Assembly (NCBI RefSeq): GCF_001653235.2
Contig: NC_035793.1
Location: 3,224,001 to 3,288,000 of the forward strand
Reading direction: 5' to 3'
Source of the DNA: Pochonia chlamydosporia 170
Taxonomy: Eukaryota > Ascomycota > Sordariomycetes > Hypocreales > Clavicipitaceae
Length of the DNA: 64,000 nt
Part shown: positions 1-10,491 of the stretch, in pieces
Layout: each line of letters begins with the position of its first letter
How positions within the stretch are numbered: position 1 is the first letter of the stretch
Made by a program: the position numbers and the translations under genes
Notes under the pieces: model-generated
Database searches by the model: none
What the model was told of the DNA's origin: nothing
Seen by the model: only the letters and a program-made list of their open reading frames with translations

Positions 1-71
1 TTTATTTCTCTGCAACTTAGCCTGGGGAGTAATGCGTCCCCCCGCTGGACTGGGTTTCCCAAACAGCAGCC

Positions 72-290
72 ATGTGTCAGGAGAACTTCATCGTTACGGA
101 ATGCGGCGTGTGTCAACGACAGCTTGATATGAAGGATTTTGTTAAGCGCTGGTGCGATGTTGCCTTGGGGAAGGGCAGGTTTGGCGGGTGTCCGGGGGGT
201 GTGAGGAGGGAGGAGGTGATTCAGTCGGCGACGTGTGGGCCGTGTAGGAAGGATCCGAAGAGGATGGAGAAAGATAAGTTTGGGGAGTAG
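72..290 (+). CDS. Small cysteine-rich protein, unknown function (72 aa)
   Basis: A single open frame of 72 codons with its own ATG and a TAG stop. The product has seven cysteines, five of them in the order C-x2-C ... C ... C-x2-C (ECGVCQ near the N-terminus, CGPC near the C-terminus), and many Lys/Arg/Glu. I see no signal peptide or membrane segment, so an intracellular metal-binding or disulfide protein is plausible. Short Cys-rich proteins with paired CxxC motifs are common in filamentous fungi, but I do not recognise this family. The frame starts only 71 bases into the window, so it could be the last exon of a longer gene. Real but unassigned is my best reading. Confidence 0.5.
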   Translation: MCQENFIVTECGVCQRQLDMKDFVKRWCDVALGKGRFGGCPGGVRREEVIQSATCGPCRKDPKRMEKDKFGE

Positions 291-720
291 AGATTTCAGA
301 AGGTTGGGATGGGGGATAGAGGGAGGTTTATGTGAATGAAGGGTGTATGTTATTGTTGGTGTGGATGTACCGTGGGATGCTTTTGTGTTGGGTTTGTTGG
401 AGTTTGGTAGATGATGGGAAGCAATTCCTGGGACAAGGCGGTACTTTGCTTGTTGTTGCTGGTTTGACGGAGGATGTATTACTGTTGGATTATGGCTTTA
501 CTTGGCTACTGAGGTGCTCATATGGCGGGTATTATGAAGATAGGTTTAGGTTTGCGGGCAAACTTCGTCGGGCAGGATATAAGTTTGGTCAATATTACCA
601 CTTGATACGACTACAGTTTGGCTACACCCAAGTGTCACGCAGAGACACAACTGCAATATCAAGTATACACCCAACACTGACATATATGCTCATCCTTCTA
701 GTCAAAGTATATACGAACCC
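291..720. other. Intergenic between convergent genes, no gene seen
   Basis: TG-rich 3' flanks of two convergent genes. A 130-codon open frame on the + strand is hydrophobic and compositionally biased with no recognisable domain; I read it as chance. Confidence 0.5.
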
Positions 721-2279
721 CTAGTCAACCTTATACACACCCAAATCAGAACCCTGACCCGGCCAGCCCCCCTTGAAGCTAGGCCGAGCCGAAATCATAT
801 TCCCATTCGCCTCACGTAGCACATTCGTCGCAGACTTTGAACACACACCAAACAACTGAAGATCAGACGGCTGCTTCGAGATCCAGTGCATCACATCTAA
901 AGACAAAGTTAGCATACCATCCTCTCATGAACACACCCCAAACAACTCACCAGAACATCCCCACGCATCATCGCAACCCTGATTTCCGGGACCGCTGAAG
1001 AAATCCCACGCAGTACTAGCATAGTGGCGAATGCCGGAACCGCCGGTGATGAAATTCGAATACCCCTTTCTGCAAATCTTGTCACCGCCGCCGCACCACG
1101 AAAAGTCAGGGTCATTCCACCCCCTGACATTTGCCTTCCACGGCGCGGGAGGAATCTGCGGTGCGTTTGAGCCCTGGTTGTAGTTCGTCTCGGCTTGAAG
1201 CATCGAGACAAACACATCCTTGGCTTCCCAGAGGTTGAGCTGGTATAACCACCAGTGCTCGCTGCCTAGGGAGTGCAGCCATGTGCCTTTTGTTGCTTGG
1301 ACGAGGACACCGCCCTTTGCGGCGATGAGGCAGCCGCCTCCGCCTTCGGTGTTGTGGTCTGCTATCCATACCCATGTGTTTTCTATGTAAGCGGACGAAG
1401 ACTTGCTGAGGTGGACGTCCGAGAACTCGGAGCCTATCCTCGATTAGTTTCCCTGGTTTTAAAGTAGTTTGGTTTCTCAAGTTGTGTCAAAGGCATGGAC
1501 TTACTTCCGCCAATGTTGGTCGTGTCCAAAATCACATTCTTTAGACCGACGGTGAAGGAAAGCTCACCATGGGGATATGTGGTGTGGGCTGCTTCAGCAG
1601 TTCGTGGGTCCAAACCTGAGATAATGTCCATGTTAGCCAGGTTCCATCACTGATCATATTTGGCGTTGGTGGAATCATACCGTTGATGAGATTTCGCTCT
1701 CCCTGCCAGTTTCTAGACGCTTTGATAGCAGGAGGCTGGTAACAACAAGTCAGTGTCAACGAATCGATATGAAGTTACTTAGTCGGCTTACATTAGTGGC
1801 GTCTCCCATGAGAATGGTTCCAACACGCAACTGGATCTTCGAGTCTACTTCATATGTCCCAGGTGGGAGATATACAACCTGTCAGGAACCTTGTATTAGT
1901 TTCTTGATTAGACTCCACATAGCTAGTCATATACGAATCGAATACGCATTTCTGCCATGGCTCTTGGCTGAGAAGCCCACCAATTGTGCCGCCTCTCCTT
2001 TCCGTTGTTGCTGTCAATGGCATCTTGAATAGCTCGGCCATCACCGGAGTTGACAGACTTGAATACTTCGTACGAGTAGTCGTTTCCGAGATCTGGAGAG
2101 TAGCCACGAGGACCCCCAGTGTGGTCCATATTGGCATACCAAAAGGTGGTGCCAGCGGCAGCGGCTTTGGCCATTGTGTTTTGCATGCGTCTAGCATGAT
2201 CATGGATAGTTGGGTTGGCAGCGGCCACGCCCGCCAGCAAGGCTGTGATTGTGGTCGTAAAATAAACCATTTTGTCCAC
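721..2279 (-). CDS. Secreted glycoside hydrolase family 55-like protein with a large internal deletion (about 418 aa)
   Basis: Six exons fit one frame: 2279-1935, 1878-1792, 1735-1681, 1615-1505, 1433-951 and 896-721, giving 418 aa. An N-terminal signal peptide (MVYFTTTITALLAGVAAA) precedes hallmarks of GH55 exo-/endo-beta-1,3-glucanases: FWYANMDHTG, NSGDGRAIQDAI, VVYLPPGTYEV, then GELSFTVGLKNVILDTTN. The second half gives ENTWVWIADHN, SLGSEHWWLYQL and the usual GH55 C-terminus (AWDFFSGPGNQGC, MHWISKQPSDLQLFG, FKGGWPGQGSDLG). GH55 enzymes are normally about 740-790 aa with two tandem beta-helices; here the second half of helix 1 and the start of helix 2 are missing, joined across a 71-nt intron. 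The frame stays open, so it may be transcribed, but glucanase activity is doubtful. The exon 1 donor is the least certain junction because it leaves about nine unusual residues before VVYL. The downstream ATG at 2270-2268 is an equally good start and puts the signal peptide first. Confidence 0.8.
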
Positions 2280-4267
2280 GGCGGCGCTTGAAGCTTGGGA
2301 ACGCCTCGAAGAAAGTTAGGGTGATGTCGGGGGATACGACCACTTATATGTCTTCACCAGCTTCCAAATGCTTTGTCTATGAATCCAGACTAATTAGAGC
2401 AATCTGGCTACCATATCCCACGATACCTCTTTTCTTAAACATCGTATCCTCTCCGGGGACTAGTCAACGCTAAGCCCATGGCTGAGCTCCCTATGAAGAC
2501 ATTCGACTCGGAGCCCTCAGCCCGACATTGTCATGTAATCCACCGCAGACCCATGGTCTTGTCCACATGCGGGTATATCGTTCAATTCAGGATAATTAAG
2601 TGGTTTAAAACATCAGGGTTCATTCTTAGAGTCCAAGGCCCACGTCCAGTGAGCAAGGCCAAACGTCAATGGTCAGCTTGGCCGGGCACTTAGCTGGCAT
2701 GTCTTACACAGATAGGGTTACACGGCAGCTTATGGCCATTTATATAGCTCGACCTGGGTTTGCCCGAGCAGTATAGCCAATTCGACTGGCCCACGCTGGC
2801 GGTAGGAAGCTAGATGCCGAAATTTTGCGCGGCATGGACATCATACCTTTGCTCCTGTTTTCAGGACAGAATTTGACATTGATGTAACCTTGGCCCATTA
2901 CACGGTGTTGTGCAAATGGGACAATGAATATTCCAATACATAAAGCCAACAAAGTTCGGATTGGCTACATAGTTTCGAGAATTTGACGTACGAACACGCC
3001 GTCTCGCGCTCCAAGCCTGGGGGAGGCGAAGTTGCGAGGGTCCAGTGAAGACACTCCAAGTTGACGATTCCTAGGACAATGGAACCACTTCCTCACATTC
3101 CTGGGTCCTTTGACAGACAAGCTAGCATCGCGGAAGTGGAGTGGCGTATGAATGTGAAATCACTTCTACAATTAGCTCCCGATTCGGCATGGTGTCGGTT
3201 CATCCTGGTGATATCTCCCTGCATCAAATTGGTCAAGAAGGCTGAGTATTCGGTTAGAAAGGTCCAGTTTATCCAGTAGAAGAGTATCCGCTGGCCGGTA
3301 GTTGTCCTAATAATGATGGCCGAGCAAGATGTGCCTTGACTTCCTTAGCTAGGGGACAAGGTGATAAGGACTCAGATGCCGTAGGATGTAGTCAACAGGC
3401 CAGCAGCTCCATAAGCCGTTAAGAACCAATCAGTTTAACGACTTACAGTCTTAGTATTGTAAACATTGTCTTTCCAGATCTTCATGGGCTATGTGCAGGT
3501 GGCTGTAGTTGACAATGGTCAGAGGTGTGGTTTGGCTCAGTGGTACCCGGGACCCGCAAGATATCAGTCCATGTCAGAGAGGCGGCACGAACATTTCTCG
3601 TTGTGACCCGGTATAACCCAAGTACCTGGGGAAGTCACTTCCGGAGGCGTTGCTGACGTTCAGATAAAGCCAAGCGAAACGGCTCGTAAAACATGTCCTT
3701 GTATGACGGGCAATGGCGACGGGGGATATTGGTACTGGAGTAGTAAATGCAATGCAACCCTTGCCAGGCTAGACGTCGTATATTCAGTCTTCCAAATACC
3801 GTACAGGTCATCCACATCAATCAAGCGGATCACAGCGATGCAAGAAGCCGTCGAATCAAATGGGAATAGGATAAAGCATGCAAGTCATGACCGGCCGAAA
3901 AGTGCGGAGCAAATTTTCCCACATGCAGCGTCGACCTTATCGCCTATCAGCGAGCGGCATCCCACCATGGACAATGGACACTGCAGACAGCCCACCACGC
4001 CACCCCAAGACCCTTTTCTCTCTCACGCATTTCTGCTCAGTCGCAAAAGATCTTTCTACTCCGTCGACAAACTTCTCGATTCGTCTATATCCTGCTGTCC
4101 ATCGTGTCAACCGCAGCACAAGTCCACTCCATCCTATTTGTACCCGCTTTATCGCCGAAACACCAACATCCCGCTAGACGACTTTCGTATTCGACCGCAC
4201 TCTGATCCCAACCGGTACTTCTCTAACGACTTTCTACCTACACACTCGCCGAGTTTACATTCTCAAA
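2280..4267. other. Intergenic (2 kb) between divergent genes, no gene seen
   Basis: Upstream region of the GH55-like gene (-) and the small zinc-binding gene (+). The last 400 bases are pyrimidine- and C-rich on the + strand, typical of a fungal promoter/5' UTR. A 203-codon open frame at 3703-4314 runs through the downstream start codon in another frame and looks like translated leader sequence. Confidence 0.5.
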
Positions 4268-4675
4268 ATGGGCAACGTATGGAAAGATACCCCGTATACA
4301 ACGTCAAGCCATAGTCTTACATGTAACAGGGAGCCAAGGCACAGCAAAAGCGTGAGCGCAACGCAAAGGACAAAAATGTTGCCAAGTCGCAACTCAAAGT
4401 CGTATGTGACTATTTTCTTTCCTCTCTGCACTGTTGATGTGACACTAACAATGTATTTTCCCTACAGAACCAACAAGCTATGAACATCCAGTGCCAGATC
4501 TGCAAGGCCACGTTTCTGTCTACCACCAAGGGTCCTGCGTACGTTCCCCTCGACTTGCCTCTCGATTCCTATAGTCGCAGTACACTAACGTATCATTATG
4601 TACAGCCTGCAGGAACATGCTACCAACAAGCACAGCAAGGATATTGGTGATTGCTTCCCCGGCAAGACGGCCTAG
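4268..4675 (+). CDS. Small SERF/4F5-type, At2g23090-like zinc-binding protein (73 aa)
   Basis: Four exons (4268-4276, 4330-4401, 4468-4538, 4606-4675) splice to 73 residues starting MGNGAKAQQKRERNAKDK. The basic N-terminus with the GAKAQQKRERN core is typical of the 4F5/SERF-like group, and the C-terminal half carries a C2H2-like zinc site (CQICKATF ... LQEHATNKHSK). This two-part layout is that of the At2g23090-like family (4F5 plus zf-met2), which is widespread in eukaryotes and of unclear function. The first exon encodes only MGN, so a gene finder could easily miss the true start. All three introns end with tacag or aacag and restore the frame exactly. Confidence 0.88.
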
Positions 4676-4920
4676 ATATCCAGACCCGCCAGCCGATTCA
4701 GCCAGGAGTTTGGGACACGGAGTACAGAGAAAGATGGTAACTCGGGGTGTGAGCATGAAAAGTTAGGTCCTGTCATTTAGCATTGGCGTCAGCATAGGGG
4801 AGATAGACGTAGCGAGGCGTAGTAGTGAGCCGTAGACACCGGGTACTTTGTGATGATTTTTTTTATATGACATGATATTCACAATATTTCAGACCCCGTC
4901 TCCTACACATCCCCAACCCA

Positions 4921-6194
4921 TCAATGAGCCTCAACCGCCTTTGGAGCGACTCCTCCCGTGGGCGCATTCCCTCCAGTCTGCTTCGCCTTAGCAGCAGCCT
5001 GCTCCTCCCTGATGCCCTTCAAAATATCCGGATACCACCTCTCTCCTACATCCGGATGACTCTTCACCCTATTCCGAAGCGTAGCCTCGCCCAGCGTCTT
5101 GGCCACCGCGCCCGTCCTAAACGTAAACTCAACATCGTCCACCCTCCCTCCCGTCCGCTCAACAACCCTCCTCCTCTGCTCCCTCACCTCCTCCGGCACT
5201 TTCCCCACGCCCACCGTCTCCAGGTCGTCAAACTCAGCATCCAGCTTCACGCCCTGGAAGAAGGGGATGGAAAACCTAGCGCCTGAGCCCGCCGCCGGCG
5301 ACAGCACCCTATGCGTCGTGCTCACACACACACCTTGCGTTAGGGCCTCCATCCCCTGCCCTATCGCGACGACGAGCGTACCGTCAATCGGGGGACAGTC
5401 GATCCACTCGCCTTGCACGTTTTGCACCTGCAGCCCGCGATGGGACGTCGCTTGGAGGAGGTAGCTCGTCAGCATGCTGTCCTTGTGTGGACCGACGCCC
5501 TGACCTTGGCCCTGACGTCCTAGTTCCTCCATGTCCGGGTACTTGACTATCTTGAGCTTGTGCTGCTGGTCCTCGTCGAAGTACTTGTTGAATGCGTCGC
5601 TGGGGAGCTTGATTGCTTCTGCGATGAGGGATGTGAAGTAGATGGATATGGCGCCCATGCGGTTCATGTAGTCTGTGTACGTGTCCCGGAAGCCGGGGGC
5701 GTGGTTTTCAGACGGCCACTGGTTTGGTGCGAGGAGGTTGTAATACAGAGGTGCATTGGGCGTAGGGATGGGATGTTCTGTGGAGAGATCGATTTGTTCG
5801 CGGTGATCGACTTCACCGGCGGTGATTTCTGCAGAGAGCTGGGAGTAGCCGAGGAATGATTTGGCGTTTTTCATTTCAATCTTGAGTCTGTGATATGTTA
5901 ATTTGGGGTTACCAATCATCATGTCAAGATTGGAAATATAAGATGGGTTGAAGTCTCCGGTGTAGGCAGGGTATGGATGAAGCTATCGACTTACTTCTCT
6001 TCAAGGGGAATATCGAAAAACGCCTTTCCTTTCTTGATGACATCCTGGAATAACTCCTCTGAGATGCCGACATTCTTGAGATACAAGAAGCCTACTTCCA
6101 TGAGGGCATGGCGCAACTGTTCCAGAAACTCTGGTTTGGTTGCCGGATCCCGAGCGAGTTTCAGATCCAAGATGGGAATCGATGTAAATGACAT
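4921..6194 (-). CDS. 2-oxoglutarate/Fe(II)-dependent dioxygenase, isopenicillin-N-synthase-like (388 aa)
   Basis: Two exons (6194-5995 and 5887-4921) give 388 aa. Residues 5-67 resemble the N-terminal DIOX_N region (IPILDLKLA ... EVGFLYLKNVGI). The catalytic jelly roll carries the iron ligands His201 and Asp203 (GPHKDSMLT) and His259 (STTHRVLSP), and the 2-oxoglutarate-binding R-x-S at Arg271/Ser273 (RFSIPFF). The set is complete, so the enzyme should be active. The substrate cannot be inferred: this large fungal superfamily covers secondary metabolism, gibberellin-like oxidation and detoxification, and no biosynthetic partner genes lie nearby. The C-terminus ends in a disordered Ala/Lys/Gly tail. 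An upstream in-frame ATG would add 12 residues; I chose the start giving MSFTSIPILDL, which matches the usual family N-terminus. Cytosolic; no signal peptide. Confidence 0.9.
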
Positions 6195-6737
6195 TGTTGT
6201 ACAGCTACAGATAATCAAATCCGAGAACAAGAGTTTGTGCTTTCACTTCTAGTTATCCCACCAACTGAACCGGTTCCCACTGGTTGGACAGATGTGTTGC
6301 ACAAAATACAAAAGTCCAAGTTCATTGTGAATGTGATCGCCCTCTCTTGACACTCACCATGAATGGCGTAATCGCACCAGACGACCCCTCTGTCATGTCA
6401 TTCTGGCTCTGGCTGGAGACCCGCCAACTTGACTTCTCCATCGGATGCAATCAATCAACCAGACCATTCAATGCATCCATCCCCACTTCTCTGCGCCGCT
6501 GCCGGACTCTGGGGCAGTGGAAAGCCATTAAACGACACTTCCGAGCTCGGGTCGGCTTCCTCTGCGGACTAACTCGAGTTCAAGTCACTCACATCTCAAA
6601 CTGCTTTGCATTGTTCCTCGGCTAAAGTCCTTTATTTTATTCATGCAATAATACCCAAAGCTGGCTCTTCCAGACAGTGCGCCATGTACATTCACCTCCG
6701 TAGTATATACACTAAACAATTGATCCCTTGATTCCCA
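6195..6737. other. Intergenic between tandem genes, no gene seen
   Basis: Promoter and leader of the dioxygenase gene plus the 3' flank of NAN1, both on the - strand. A 113-codon + strand frame here has no recognisable features. Confidence 0.5.
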
Positions 6738-9700
6738 TCATTGCTCGGCGAGAGGCTTTGTGGCTAAAAGTCCCGTCACCTTGTAGAACATGTCCTCGAT
6801 GGACGGAGCCGCAAATGCAGGCGCAGCGTCAAAGATCTCTGTCAAGAGCTGCTGAGGTATTACACTGCCGTAGGCATCATCGTCGTCATCGTCAACCTCC
6901 ATGTCCACGTCGTCAACTCCATTTGCTTCCTTGTCATCGTCGGCCTCGTCGTCGCTCACCACGTCCATCTCATCCGCGGGCAGCACTTCCCCTACGTTGT
7001 CGTCCGCATCGACAGATCCGGCCGGCCCATCTAACTGAAGATCGTGCAGTGGCTGAACAGTTGCGAGAGACGATGGATCAGAGCCCTCAGCAATTACCCA
7101 GACTTGGGCGGCGTCGTCGAGTGCGATAAACCCACTGGCTCCAGGTGCTGACACGAGACTCACTATTCTGTGCGGCGTGCTCCTGACAATAAGAGGCTCA
7201 GGATCTTCCGGGTCAAAGACTGCAATGCTCGATATGCCGCCAATGGGCAGGGTGACAGCAAAGTGCCCCGAAGTGTGATCGACCGTAAGCTGATGGAGCT
7301 CAGTGACTCCGTATACTTTAGGCACAACGATGCCGTATTGAAGCTCGTCGCTGACAACATCGTACACCCTCAGATCATCAGACAGTACAATAATAAAGGA
7401 CGAGAGTGTTTGGATGGAGCGAAGATTGCCAACCCACAACCCTTCAAGTGTTTTGACAATCTGGCCAGAAGCGACGTCAATGATGTAAACAACACCAGAA
7501 TCAACAGCTCCAAAGGCAGCAAACAACGTGGAGCCATCTTCTGAGAATGTAACATTGCCCTGGACCTCAATGGGTCGGGTTGGGTTGATAAGATCTGTGC
7601 CATTTTCGAGACCAATGCCATCCCCTACACCAATAGCTTGAGTACAACCCCATGACACGGCGTCCTGACCATTGGCATCCTTCATGGTAATTCCATTGTG
7701 CTGCCGGGGTCTAGGTCGCCATACTCGCACCGCGCCATCAGATCCGATGGTTGCGAAGCAGCTAGATGTAGGGTCCGATGCCAGGCTCAGAATTGATTCC
7801 GGGCCGCTCGTCGCATGCGGGCGGTTGATTCTTGACACCAGCTCTATTGACTCGGCACCATCTCGAACCTCCCAGAATTTTAGGTACACCTCGTGCCTCT
7901 CGCGTATGCAGTGATCTCTAAGATCGGCAGATATGTTTTCAGCGTCTTTTGGTGAAGGTTGCCATTCATCGACACTGGCGAGCCACCTTCCGTCTCCAGA
8001 AAAGCTAATACTTGTTACCAACGGTTCGTCGATTGTGCGTCCTTTGCTGTTGAGGTTAATATCTGTTGGTTGCGTTCTTGCCAACGCTTGTTTCGAGATG
8101 CTGGTAAACGATTCCAAATCGAAAGACTGCAATAAGGGAGCAGAAAAATCTCCCGAAAGACTCGCTTGGCGGCCGTTGCCAACACAAACGTGGAGTTTTG
8201 AAGGGTCGGAAGGTCTAATTGCTGCAGGTATCGGCCGTCGTACATGTTCCGACACACTCCACACTCGGCGAACTAGCAGATCCTTTGGTTCTGAAACGTC
8301 AACTGCGGCTGACTGGATTCCGGCAATATATGCAGTGGGCTTCATTTCGGCAGTTGACAAAACCATCGCTGAGTTGTCATCCAGATGAAGCACATAGGAA
8401 GAGCCAGATGATGAGACGACAATGTTCTCAACACTTCCGGAAAGATGAGGCAGGAAGTCTTTTTTGGATGTGTCCACCTGCCAGACAACTAGAACGTTCT
8501 CAGACCCTCCAGATATAAAATAATGTCCTGATATAGGTCAGCTTGTCAGCTCAACACAGTCGTATGTGATGTGATACGCACCATCTCTGGACCACTTTAC
8601 AGCGTGCACAGCTTTGCGATGCCAGTGGTGTTTTTGCACTTGGATTCCGTCCTTCACAAATTGCGATTTTCCAGCAGATTTAACATGAGCCAAAGCATCA
8701 TGATACACATAAATACTTCCTCGAGCTCCTCCAACAATCACATCAAGAGCCTTTTCAGTTCCTAATTGAGCTTTCTTGTTCCCAGAGAAGCGAGGACGTA
8801 GTCTCAGGTCGACGCAGGTGATAAGGTCAGGGGCATCAAAAGAGAAGATTTCGAATTTCAGTTGCTCAAGGCTCTCGGCGGCTGCAAATGCCGTACCCAG
8901 GAATAGGCGGTCTTGGAATGCCCCAACGAGAATCTGGCCGTCTTCACTAGTCTCAAGTATTTGGAGGCCGTATCCCGCCTTCTTGAGTGTCAAAATGCTG
9001 TTCGACTTGGGTTCGCCATCGTTTACTGTTTGGTATGCAACAACTTCCATGCGGCTTGGCTTGTCGGACTCCGCCACCAAAAGGATCTCCCTCTTCTCAG
9101 CATAGGAGGCTGGCATAACGGCCAACGCTTTGGCCGTCTTCGACGTGGTTTGAAACGAGGGCGTAGGAATACCGTCTTCCGTCCAATCGACACAGTAAAC
9201 CTGCCCATCGGAGCATGCCACCCATACTAGTTGATGGATGTTCCTAGACAATCGGGTTGCAACAATGTGAGCAGGCGTGGTACCCTTCGGGGCTGACGTA
9301 TCTAGGGTGCTAATCGCAATGCGTCGAATGAGGAGAGAGTTGCTGGCATTGTATATTTGGAGCGATGTATTGTAGGTCAAGATGAGATACCTTCTGAATT
9401 TAGCGATGTTCGGAAATTTATTGAGTACTCAACTCACTGTTCATCGGGTGTGAGAATTGGATCAATGTCCAACATTCGACCGCCCATGGGCTTCGAAACT
9501 CTCCAGCCTGCCTCTCCATCATCTGACTGCCGGATGACTTCTTGAGGGCGGAAAGATGTAAGGTCTCCAGTTGAGATGTCATAATCGTGTTTCCCCTTCT
9601 GCGAGGCCTGGGATTTGTGCGTGCCATCGACATTAGCCTTGCTTCCACGATTCTGTTGCCTGTGTCTCTTAGATTTCGTCTCGGTTTCGATTGTGTCTCT

Positions 9701-9754
9701 CTTGCGCTTCTTAGTTTTGTCGTCCTTACTTCGAGGACTTTTCGTTCCAGCCAT
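6738..9754 (-). CDS. NAN1: NAN1/UTP17, WD40 protein of the small-subunit processome (WDR75 orthologue, 971 aa)
   Basis: Three exons (9754-9438, 9390-8582, 8527-6738) splice in frame to 971 aa. The N-terminus is a basic, Lys/Arg-rich disordered tail (KKRKRD, KSKRHRQQ), followed by WD40-type beta-propeller sequence beginning YLILTYNTSLQIYNASNSLL and HWHRKAVHAVKWSRDGHYF. The C-terminus is an acidic run (VDMEVDDDDDD) followed by a conserved helical end. This matches Nan1/Utp17 and human WDR75, a t-UTP subcomplex member that binds nascent pre-rRNA and supports RNA polymerase I transcription and 18S processing in the nucleolus. It is divergent from RPB10 with 328 bp between the start codons, suggesting joint control of ribosome production and polymerase supply. 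The order and number of WD repeats were not resolved by eye. Confidence 0.87.
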
Positions 9755-10082
9755 TGTTACAGAGTAACTCTATCACACAGGAATAGAGCTCGTAAATGGT
9801 AGAATATTAAAAAAAAATTGCGTCGCAACAAGTATTTTTTGGAGGCTGCCGACAAGGTCGGTTTGGATGCTCGCTCTGCAATTGCACAGAAATTTTGGTC
9901 CCGCTGCTGAACTTTTTGCTGATAAGATAAGGTGCGGCGGCAAAACTCCGGCGCCGCTTTATTTTCAGGAAACACCAAACACTCCAGGCCGCCAAACTCG
10001 TCGCGATCGCATCCACCATCTCTCCTTCTTCTCAAGCTCGATCCACCGAGTCAACGGAGCAAAAAGGAAAGAAACTCTCACA
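9755..10082. promoter_or_regulatory. Shared divergent promoter of NAN1 (-) and RPB10 (+)
   Basis: All 328 bases between two start codons pointing away from each other. It contains an A-run near 9808, two overlapping GATAAG sites at 9921-9931, a GC-rich block around 9934-9958 and a pyrimidine-rich leader before RPB10. GATAAG is the core of fungal GATA-factor sites; whether it is used here is inference. Confidence 0.6.
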
Positions 10083-10491
10083 ATGATTATTCCTATTCGG
10101 TGCTTCTCATGTGGCAAGGTGAGAACTTATTACTGGTCGGGATGGCGACTTGTTGCTAATCTTTGCAGGTCACGGGCGACCTTTGGGAACGCTACCTCCA
10201 ACTCATCGCTGACCCAAGAAAAACTGACGGGTAAGCGCTGGGCGAACAAATCTACTGGCTTAAAGACAAATATCTAATGATGAACTTATAGCGATGCCAT
10301 GGACGAGCTTGGTTTGAAACGCTATTGCTGCCGCCGCATGATCATGACCCACGTCGATCTTATTGAAAAGCTTTTGAAGTATGTCAAACTGGGCATCATC
10401 CTCACTGCAGAAAGCAACAATTAACCACCTCACTAGATACACTCCGGACGGTCGAAATGAGAAGAAACAGCGACTGAACGAGTTGGCATAA
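10083..10491 (+). CDS. RPB10: RPB10, shared subunit of RNA polymerases I, II and III (79 aa)
   Basis: Four exons (10083-10118, 10169-10230, 10292-10378, 10437-10491) give a 79-residue protein starting [13 protein letters not shown], the invariant Rpb10 N-terminus. The atypical zinc site is complete: CFSC near the start and the CC pair in [14 protein letters not shown]. The C-terminal LIEKLLKYT segment is also typical. Rpb10 (ABC10-beta) sits at the assembly core between the large subunits in all three nuclear polymerases and is essential in yeast. Each intron is 50-61 nt with standard ends. The length is slightly longer than yeast Rpb10 (70 aa), owing to the Lys/Asn-rich C-terminal tail seen in filamentous fungi. 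Confidence 0.96.

Noticed and set aside
3703..4314. 203-codon + strand open frame upstream of the zinc-binding gene
   Set aside because: It overlaps the first exon and intron of the real gene in another frame, is Ser/Pro/His-rich without domains, and fits translated C/T-rich leader.
4921..6194. Secondary-metabolite gene cluster around the dioxygenase
   Set aside because: Neighbours are a small zinc protein and ribosome-biogenesis genes; no synthase, P450, transporter or cluster regulator is present.
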